This document shows, piece after piece, positions 55,701 to 64,000 of a stretch of 64,000 nt of DNA. The notes under the pieces are model-generated. The model saw only the letters and a program-made list of their open reading frames with translations. It did no database searches and was not told the origin of the DNA. Origin of the DNA: Edaphochlamys debaryana (Eukaryota; Chlorophyta; Chlorophyceae; Chlamydomonadales). A program made the position numbers and the translations under genes. How positions within the stretch are numbered: position 1 is the stretch's first letter; each line of letters opens with the position of its first letter. Location: positions 25,343 through 89,342 of the forward strand of contig JAEHOE010000236.1 of assembly GCA_016858145.1 (NCBI GenBank), read 5' to 3'.

Positions 55701-58700
55701 TGTGCGCCGCTCCCTCCTTTACCGAGCACACCTTCCCTCCTCCTCCCCGTCCCCGGGCCCCGCCCGCAGGCCGCCAACGCCTTCCGCTGGTCCTACTACG
55801 AGGGCCGCATGGTGGGGCTGGCGCGCATGGACAACCGCCGGAGGGACGCGCGCCGCGAGCAGCTGCTGCGGCACGCCAACAACGCAGCGCTGCGGCGGGG
55901 CGGGGACGACGGGGCGGTGCGCTCGGCGGCAGTGGCGGCGGCGCTGACGCTGGCGGAGCGGGACAAGCAGCTGCTGGGGCGGGTGCCGCTGCTCAGCGCC
56001 AGCCTCGCACTGGGCGGGGCGGGGGCGGGCGGGGCAGGGGCGGGCCGGCACGGGCAGGAGGGCGAGGGCGGAAGCATGGCAGCGGATGCCAGGCGGGCGG
56101 CAGCGGCGGCGGACGCGGCGCTGCAGGAGCGCGAGCGGCTGCGACGGCTGGAGGCGGGGTGGGAGGAGGACACGGGGGGCGGTGGAGGCGACGCGCGCCT
56201 GCCCGCCTGGGCGATGCCCTCCGCCGCTGGGAGCCGCATGGCTGCCTGGGCCAGGGACAGGGTGGCCGGCGATGGGGCAGGTGGCGGCCCCACCACCAGC
56301 CCCGGCAGGGGCCGGCCGCCGCATGCCAAGCCGGCGGCCCCTGCCGCAGCACCCGCTCGGCCCACTACAGCCGACGGCGGGGGAGACGCTGCCTCGACGG
56401 CTGGCGGCGGCGGCCGTGCGGGTGCGGGCTCCAAGGCCGGGGGTGCCTCCACGACTCGCGGCCTCAATCCTCTGCTCCACCGCAGCGCCAACGCCAAGGC
56501 CCTTCTGGCGGTGCAGGCGGCGCAGCTGTCCCGGGTGCTCACGGCGGAGCGGCGGCAGTTCGCGGTGCTGAGGCAGCCCGTGCTGCACCCGCTAGAGGGG
56601 CAGGGGGAGTACCCGTATGGCTACGACGGAGACGAAAGCGACGGAGACGACTACGGGGCGGGGCCGTGGGCGGCGTCACCGACCGGGTGGGCAGAGGGGT
56701 GGGGAGGCACGACCCGGTGGCCTGGGTTGCTCAAGTGGGGAGCGGCCCTTGAGATTCGAGAGATAATGCTCGGTGCTCGCGCTGGGCTGCTTGCTCGGCG
56801 ATATGGCTTCCTCTGCTTGCCTCGTCATGCCGCAAGCCCCGGCCCTCATGCCTGACGTCTCCCCCGTGCTCTTCCCCGCAGCACCGAGTCCGGCACGGAG
56901 AGCAGCCCCCACTACGGCCGGCGCCGCTCCGTCAGCCCCGACCGCAGCCCCCCCCTGACCGCTCAGTTCCTCACCTGCCGCGCGGAGCCCCGCCCGCCCC
57001 GCACCAAGCAGGTGCCGCTGCAGCCCACGCTCAGCGTGCTGCCTCCGCACCAGACCACCTTCCCGCGCGTGCAGACCTTCCGCCGCCGCAGCAGCCCCGG
57101 CAGCCACCGGCCCGCGGGTCAGCCTGCCGGCCTGGGCGACTGCGCTGCGGTGGAGACGGAGCAGCCCCGCGTGCTGGTGGTGCCGCAGACGGTGCGGCAG
57201 CGGCACCTGCTGCTCTTCCAGAACGCACAGGCCATGGCGGCGGCGGCCAGCAACTCGCGGCCCTGGATCAAGCCGGGTGGGCGCACGCGGGGGCTAGGGG
57301 CCTGGGACACAGGTCGAGGTTTGGCAGCCCCGGTGGTGTCTTGGCCAGGGTGTGCGGTGTTGCAACATTGCCAGGAGCTATAGCTGACCGCGCCCAGCCC
57401 TTACCTTACATGCCCCCTGCCTGCGCTCACCCCTCCCTTGCCCCCGCAGCCCGCCAGCCCCGTCCCAGCTACAGCCGCGTGGCCCGCGTGAGCCAGGCGG
57501 GCGGGCGCATTAGCGGCCCCGGCTCCGACGGCGGCAGCACCTCGTCAGACCCCAGCCAGCAGCCCAGGGGGCCCACGGTGGCAGGCCTGCCGCTGCCCTC
57601 CTCGCGGTTCGGACCCGCAAGCCAGGTGCGGCAAGAGCGTGGGCGTGGGGCCCGGGGTGCAGGCGAGGAGGCATGCCGCCTGAGCTCTCCGCCTGTGGCG
57701 TGGGGGTGGCTGCTGGAGCGGGGTGCGAGAAGCTTCTTGTTTCCTCCCTTCCTTGCCCGGACCCCTCCACGACCTGCCCTCCCGCCCCGCAGGTACCCCT
57801 CCCCGACGGCCCCCTGGTCCGGGGCCTGTCTGCCGGGCGGCGCCCCGTGCGGCCCGACGACCGCCTGTCCCGCTACGGCTCCTCGGGCCGGGCCAGCAGC
57901 GCGGGGGCGAGGGCCAGCAGCGCGGGGGGCGGAGGGCTCACGGCCGAGGGCAGCGGCGTGGGCGTGCACGGGCTGCTGTCCTCGGACCTGCCCTCCCCCA
58001 AGGGCGCGCTCGGCGTGCGGCCCGCCCCCACCGCCCCGCCCGGTCCCCCCCAGCCCGAGTCCCCCGAGCTCAGCTTCTCGCACCTGGGCATCCGCGAGGA
58101 CGACGAGGACGGAGACACGGGCAGCGGCAGTCTGGGCAGCAGCGCTAGCGGGGGTAGCGGGGCGGGGCTGGGGCTGGGCGAGGAGGAGGGCGGGCCGGGG
58201 GCGGGGCCGGGGGCGGGGGAGGGGTCGGAGCCGGGAGGCCTGGCGGAGCTGGACGACTCTGCGCTGCTGGCCCGGGTGCCCGCGGTGCTGGGGGGCAGGG
58301 GGCGGCCGGCGGGCAGGGACAAGGACAAGGACAAGGACAAGGACAGGGGGGAGGCGGCAGGGGCGGCGACAGAGGGCCCCAGCCGGGCGGTGGGGTCAGT
58401 CATCTCGCTGCCGCCGCCCGTACAGCAGGGCGCCGCCTCGCCCACGGGCAAGCAGGCGCCGGCGGGGACCCAAGCCGCCCGCGCCCCGCCGCCCGGCTCC
58501 CCCGAGCCGTCGGCTGCCCCTGCCTCCCCCGCTGGGCCCGCGGAGGGCACTGGGGCAGGGGCGGGGGTAGCGGCAGGGCCGGGGGGCGGCCTCAACTTCA
58601 CCATGCGCCGCCGGACCACGGGCGGCGCAGGGGCGGGGCCGGCGGGGGCCAGCGGCACCTCCGCGCCTGCGTCACCTGCGGCGGGGGCGCCTCCGCCGCC

Positions 58701-59223
58701 CGGGACTGCAGGTGGCGCGGGTGCGGGCGGGAAGGGGGGCGCGGGGGCGCGGGCAGGGCGGCCCTCTGCGCCCCCCCGCGGCCCCATGGACGCGGAGTTC
58801 CCTCAGGACCTGGACGAGCGCCTGCTGCACATGCACGGAAGGGGCGGGGGGGCGGCGGGGGCGGCGGCGGGGGCGGGGCCCGGGGTGGGGCCTGCGGGGG
58901 CGGCGAGCAGGTCGGGAGTCAGCACCTACGCGGCTTCCAGCCCGTCGGGCACGGGGGTTCGGACTGCCGGGGGTCGCATGGATGCTGCGGCCGGGGGCGA
59001 GTCGGCTTTTGGGGGGCCGGGAGGCGGGGTCCCGCAGGCGGCCCAGGCCTCCTCGCAGCCCTCCGCTCCCCCCCTGGGCCTGCCGCCCGCCATTGCGCTG
59101 GGGTACGAGTCCCTGGACCCCTTTGCGTGGGCTGCCCTGGCGGCCCAGGTGGGTCCCGGCATCCGCACGCCCTTCTCGCAGGAGAACATCCTGCCCAAGC
59201 CGCAGTGGCAGGGGCAGGCGTAG
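52745..59223 (+). CDS. Large protein with two cyclic-nucleotide-binding-like domains
   Basis: Exons: 52745-52989, 53165-53272, 53433-53601, 53789-53890, 54076-54189, 54370-54475, 54717-54858, 55012-55501, 55770-56686, 56882-57276, 57450-57624 and 57793-59223; all junctions checked keep frame. The first CNB-like fold includes LLSAHILARREVALTRGRPP, DRLYFVVQGRLDVRLP, LTRGHTVGESVLL and VVVSSSSAILLSLSRPDF. The second runs from ERLMYLRLHPLLAGLPLRDL through CLYFLAEGQAKVKRP and VLGPGDIFGLPS to KVYFVRYPDY, with an Ala/Gly-rich and poly-His insertion before its last strand. The usual phosphate-binding FGE-(x)n-R-(S/T)-A cassette is degenerate in both, so cAMP/cGMP binding is doubtful. The rest is long, disordered and Pro/Gly/Ala-rich, with a (KD)n stretch near 58318-58346. 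It resembles CNBD2-type and flagella-associated CNB proteins. No kinase or channel domain is present. Confidence 0.8.
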
Positions 59224-61023
59224 GGGGCGGGCAGGGGAATACGGTGCTGAGGGGCGGGCAGGTGGTCCTCAGGGTTTTGTGTTTTTGGGCTGAGCCGCCG
59301 CCGTTTGGCTCTTCGGGCGGCGAAGCCCCCCGGGATTACCCCGTGTCGGCGTGCGTGCGTGCGTGCCTGCGTCACGCATGGACTTGTGATTTACGCCCAG
59401 CCCTCGATGCCACAAGCTCGAGCTATCTTATCCCTATCGCTTGCGACTGAGAGCAGGGAAACGTATCGACCACGCTCCAACATGCCGGCGAAATGTCTGG
59501 GAGCTCAACCTTCCCGCTTGTGCCCAAACTGAGCGCAGTATTGTTAGAGCGCCTCATGCATCTTGTATCCGTTGTTGGTGCGGTAGTTGCAACACTTTGC
59601 ACTTGCCGGACTCGATGGTCCATCGTCTAAGTTAAGGTCTTGGCGAAGGCAAACATATTATCTGCCGTGGTGCGGGCTGGTGGTGGAGAGGGGTTGAGGG
59701 CTGCACGGAGCCAGACTCGAACATTGGGCCCCCTGGGGGGGACCACGGGGCTCAGCCCTTTTCCTGCCTTCAGGCAGCCACCCTTGTCAGTTGCAGGATG
59801 TTGTGGGGCGTGGGGGTATGATGGGCAGCAAGAGTGCGGCAAGCGCGGAACGGCGGAGCGCGGAACCGAGGCAGCTGGCACTGCTCGAAGAGTGCAATTC
59901 CTCATGCAGGTGCAGTGAGCATAACTGAGTATGACATGGGCATGACTTCCTCAGCTGTGAGCAATAGCGGCCCCATGAGGGGAGGCTGACATGTGCACGT
60001 GCAAGGTAGGGCTCCCTGGGTGAGGGCCTGAGCGAGAGGTGAAGCGCATACGGGACGCAACATCTAGGACGTGAAGACGGTGCACTCTAATGGCTGTCAA
60101 GTGTAAGCGGGCGCTGATGTAAAGCAACGGCATGAGGTTGAGATTATAGAGTGCCTGAGCCCCTAGCATAACAACTTGTGAGGTGGTTATACTGGCGCGG
60201 TGCCGTAGTCCAGGCCCAAGGCCCATCTATGCTAGGATGCTGCTAGGCGCACAGGCAGGACGGACACCGCACCGACTGCAGTCTTTGGGCGAAGCTATGA
60301 AGAATGTCATTATGAGGATACCCACGTTGGACACCGATATCCAGCGGGCAAGGACTCCAAGATAGCACTGGCCTTGTCCGGTAAGTTAGGCTAAGGGAGT
60401 CGGGCGGGTCTGTGCTCGCCATGCAGGCGAGGGAGTTGGGCGGGATCTGAGCGACAGGCCTACGCGCCAGTATAGGCTACAGGGGCCAACAGTGGGGCTG
60501 ACAGCAATACACATAAGACACACCCGCTGCAGGCTGCACGCCGGCAGAGAGAGAGCCGGTGGTTGAGGGCCGGAAGCCCCGGAACACCGCCTGAGGCCAG
60601 GCTGGTACGGGCTGCGGCCTGCAAGCAGCTCCAAGCGCAGCTCCGACCCTCGGGCCTTGTGCGTACTTGCTCAAGGGCGTACGGTAGCACCATCTCGCGG
60701 GCGGGCTAGGACATGGAGGTTATGCCGTGGGGTAGAGGTCGACGGACGTTCGGAAGGGAGGGGGGTGGGGCGGGGGCGTGCCGCGGGCCCGCTGGGCCCG
60801 CGCTGGTTGGGTTTGGCAGGCGCCGAGCATGACGCCCTCACCTCGACCACACTAGGAAATCTACAGCGTCTTGGCCAGGCAGAGTAGCAACAGAGGAGCA
60901 TACAACGCATAAATCGCACACCAGGCTCACGTTCGCTCCGCCTGCCGCGCATGCGAACTGGCACCCGTCTCAGCATAGGGCAGAGAGTTCAAGCATGATC
61001 ATACTAGTGCAGTATGCATAAGG
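59224..61023. other. 1.8 kb intergenic, no gene recognised
   Basis: Holds the 3' UTR of the CNB-like gene and the promoter of the M11 protease. A short gcgt tandem run lies near 59350-59372. GC content is moderate and there are no poly-G/C intron ends. No domain-bearing frame was found on either strand. Confidence 0.45.
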
Positions 61024-63604
61024 ATGATTACGATGGTCGAGCGCAGGCGCGTTGCGCTGGTCGCTGCGTGCGCCATCGCGCTGTACCTGGTGTCCCTCCA
61101 GTGTGCCATAGCAGCAGGTAGGCATATCAGCAAGAGAGCCACGTACGATATGCGGAGCATGGAACACCGGCAGGAGGGCGGAGGAGTGAGGCATGGCACC
61201 ATGCCTGCTGCCGCTTTGCCGCTGCTCAATGCGGGCATATCAAGCGCGAAACACGAGAGAGAAGCACATCAACAAGCCAGGAATGGCGGCTCTCTGAGCT
61301 GGATATGAATGGCCCAACCACCCCTGCTCTTCCTTGCAGGCCCGCCTTCCCCGCGTCCGCCTTCACCCAAGTCTCCCCCACCGAGGCCCTTACCTTTGCC
61401 GCCTCCGGCCTCCAAGCCTCCCGCACCTCCGCTCCTACCTCCCAAGCCCCAAACCCTCTCCGCCTTGGCCACCCCCCCCCCCACCCTGCCCCCCCAAACC
61501 AGCACCCAAACCGTGGCCTCCCAAGCCTCCCGCGCCGCCGCCCCAACCCCCCACCCCGCCTTCGCCTAAACCGTCTCCGCCCAAGCCTCCTTCGCCCAAG
61601 CCTCCAGCACCCAAACCGTGGCCGCCAAAGCCTCCCGCACCGCCACCCCGCCCCCCCACCCCGCCTCCAACCAAACCCTCCCCGCCACGGCCGCCCTCTC
61701 CATGGCCCCGGCCGAAACCCCCGCGGCCTCCATCGCCCCCCCGCCCGCCCTGTGAGTGTCCAATTGGCTTCTAGCTATTACGGGCTGTAGAATGTCGGCC
61801 CTGTACGCTGTCCGCCCTGGCTCGTTATGACCGACGGGCTTGTCGATTTGTGCTGTGGAGGCGGGCCCCCTGCGCAGCCCGCCCTTCTTTTCAGAAACTC
61901 CTTCTGTGCAGTAGTGATGGGATTACCGCCGCCCGCCCTTCCCATGCCGCGGCCTGCTTGCGTTTCGCAGTGCCCCGCCCCCCTGCCTACGGCCTACCCT
62001 TCACGCTGCGGGTAAGCACCCCAGCCTGGGTTGGAGCAGACCCACCTCGTTCCCATCATGCTGCCACTCCACTCAACTTTCTTCCCCCGCGCGCACTGGG
62101 AGGTATAAGCCCGCAGCCCGGTCCGAGCCATTGCTTGCCTGCCGAGCTCAACCCGCCTTCCACCCTTGGCCTCCTGCCCCTGTCCACCTCACCCCCAGGG
62201 CCTGCTGACACTCCTGGGCGTGCACACCGCCAACTACTCCCGATGGGCGCTGTCCGGCACCAACGACTCGGCGCTCTTCCTGCTGCCCCGGCAGCCCGCG
62301 GACTCGTACGGCAAGCCCATACCGCTGGGCAGTATCATAGAGCTGGTGGGGTGGGGTGGAGTGAGAGGAAGCCGGGAAGGGTAGGGGGGGGGGGTTGAGA
62401 GGGGGCCGCGTTCAGGGCTGCTCGTGTAAAGGCCGAGAAAATGGTGATTGGGCAGGGCGATTACTACTGAGTGCTCGGCCCTCCCCGGCCACCACCTGCA
62501 GGTCTGCACCCCGGACGCAGCGATCCCGTCGCTGTGCCTTGCTGCTGATAACGCCGGCATTTAGTAAGAGCGCTGGGGGGGGGGGGGTTCCCGCACTTCC
62601 CGGTCTGGGGTGACTAGGTACGGTAGCTCCTCTTCGTCACCCCGTTAGGGCGGGCCCTAGCTCCCTGACGTCTCGCATTGCCGCCTCCGCTCCCTTTCTC
62701 AGCCAATCGGCAGCCGGCGCTTCCTCCGCCCGTGGCCGTGTCTCCCTGCTGGTCATTTCCGTGAGCCTGGGCGGGGACTGCGCTGCCGCCAGCACGCCGC
62801 CCGCAAACGTCACCGCCGCCTTCTGGGGCCCTCGCGGGCCGGCGGCCATCCCCCCTGGCGGCTACGCGGGGGTGCTGGCGGGCTGCAGCTACGGCGCCCT
62901 GCAGCTCAACAGCACCGGCTTCAGGGTGGGTGGGTGAGGACCTGGAGACGTGGGAGGCTGCGGCTTGGCCCTGGGAGCACGGCGTTGGCTCCCTGCCTGT
63001 CGTTACACCTGCTCGTTTGCTGCATTGCTGATGAGTCCTACGGCACCGGCGCTGACCGACGGCCCCACGCCCTCGCTCCGCATCCCCCCTAGGCTATCTC
63101 CGTGACTATCCCCTGCAGCGGCGAGGCTCTGGGCTGCAATGTTGAAGTGATCACGGCGGCCGCCGTCAGCGCCGCCGCAGCCCAGCTGAGGGGTGAGTGG
63201 GCGGCCCTATGGGAAGGCCGTGTGTGTGCCGGCGCCCCGCCTGCTGGGGAAATTGCACCAAGGCCAACCTCCCTCCCGGGATGCCCCACTCCCTCAGGCC
63301 TGGGCGCGTGGACCCACCGCATGATGGTGCTGCCGGAGGGCGTGGACTGCGGCTGGGGGGGACTGGCCACGCTGGGAGGCAGGGAGAGCTGGGTGATCCC
63401 CACCGTATGGGTGAGGGAGTGAGGGCAGCTTTGCTTCCTGGGCGCTCGGGAAGCAGTCCTTTGCACCTCGTTCATGACTGAGGGACGCGTGACTGCAGCT
63501 TTGTTTCACCAATTCTCTGCAATTGACCCATCGCCCGCAAACCTCTTCGTGCCTCCCCCAGGGCATCTTCCGCCAAGGCACAGTGCTGCAAGAGTTCACT
63601 CACA
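61024..63604 (+). CDS. M11-family (gametolysin/VMP-like) metalloprotease, truncated by telomere
   Basis: Secreted zinc protease; in this family, enzymes degrade cell-wall or matrix glycoproteins at mating or hatching. Exons: 61024-61117, 61340-61751, 61971-62011, 62199-62345, 62503-62563, 62703-62935, 63093-63192, 63298-63404 and 63562-63604. Exon 1 is a signal peptide (VALVAACAIALYLVSLQCA). Exon 2 encodes a Pro/Ser/Lys-rich, extensin-like stalk, whose frame slips one base near 61450 (a CCCC run). Then come the M11 landmarks: GRVSLLVISVSLGGDC, AFWGPRG, LAGCSYGALQLNS, ISVTIPCSGEALGC, HRMMVLPEGVDCGWGGLATL and QEFTH. QEFTH is the QExxH form of the zinc motif also seen in Volvox VMPs. After the next GT donor the gene meets the telomere 42 bases on. 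The third zinc ligand and the rest of the catalytic domain (usually another 200 or more residues) are missing. Confidence 0.87.
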
Positions 63605-63646
63605 GTGAGTGCAAACTCTGATACCAAGCTTGTGCCTTGAGGGGGG

Positions 63647-64000
63647 TTTAGGGTTTAGGGTTTAGGTTTTAGGTTTAGGTTTTAGGGTTTAGGGGTTTAG
63701 GGTTTGGGTTTTAGGGGTTATGGTTTAGGTTTAGGGTTTAGGGTTTAGGGTTTAGTGTTTAGGTTTTAGGTTTAGGGGTTAGGGTTTAGGGTTTAGGGTT
63801 TAGTTGAGGTTTAAGGGTTTAGGGTTTAAGGGTTTAGGGTTTAGGGTTTAGGGGTTTAGGGGTTTAGGGTTTAGGGTTTAGGGTTTAGGGTTTAGTTGGT
63901 TTAGGGTTTAGGGTTTAGGGGTTTAGGGTTAGGGGGGTTTTAGGGTTTAGGGTTTAGGGTTTAGGGTTTAGGGTTTAGGGTTTAGGGTTTAGGGTTTAGG
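63647..64000 (+). repeat. Telomere, TTTAGGG-type repeat
   Basis: About 350 bases of tandem tttaggg to the end of the window, G-rich strand reading outward as at a right chromosome end. The first two thirds contain many variants (ttttaggg, tttagggg, ttagggg, tttagtg, tttagttg); the last 60 bases are nearly pure tttaggg. TTTAGGG is the plant/Volvox-type unit, in contrast to TTTTAGGG of Chlamydomonas reinhardtii. Confidence 0.97.

Overview
This window is nuclear DNA from a green alga, most likely a chlamydomonadalean chlorophyte. The signs are a very high GC content, intron-dense genes with GT..AG introns, a telomere of TTTAGGG-type repeats filling the right end (63647-64000), a secreted M11 (gametolysin/VMP-like) metalloprotease with a Pro-Ser-rich stalk, an SBP-box factor of the CRR1/SPL1 architecture, and a member of the F-box/ankyrin-like family that is expanded in Chlamydomonas and Volvox. 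The species cannot be named from the sequence. All gene models were assembled by eye from splice sites and reading frames.

Layout, left to right. 1-1529: no gene seen, with a degenerate tandem duplication. 1530-4334 (+): ZIP-family metal transporter, ten exons. 4335-6129: convergent intergenic region. 6130-28322 (-): one very long gene for the ATR checkpoint kinase (HEAT, FAT, PIKK kinase and FATC), with roughly fifty small exons. Its introns carry repeated sequences and a 0.6 kb minisatellite. 28853-29095 (+): small uncertain ORF. 30014-31834 (-): F-box/ankyrin-like gene broken by single-base frame slips. 32271-35638 (-): RNA polymerase I subunit A49. 38058-46307 (-): very large SBP-box transcription factor with ankyrin repeats and a C-terminal membrane helix. 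46308-50743: gene-poor DNA of lower GC holding a 0.92 kb foldback element and a second hairpin. 50744-52174 (-): small secreted protein, five exons, fully assembled. 52745-59223 (+): large protein with two cyclic-nucleotide-binding-like domains. 59224-61023: no gene seen. 61024-63604 (+): M11 metalloprotease, cut off by the telomere just after its QExxH motif.

The genes do not form a pathway or operon. They are ordinary housekeeping, signalling and secreted functions at a chromosome end. The most unusual signals are in the introns and at the end of the chromosome. Several ATR introns share an unrelated-to-coding core sequence, as introner elements do. Most introns in the left 35 kb start with a G run and end with a C run, so their ends are complementary. 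The M11 gene appears truncated by telomere addition inside an intron.
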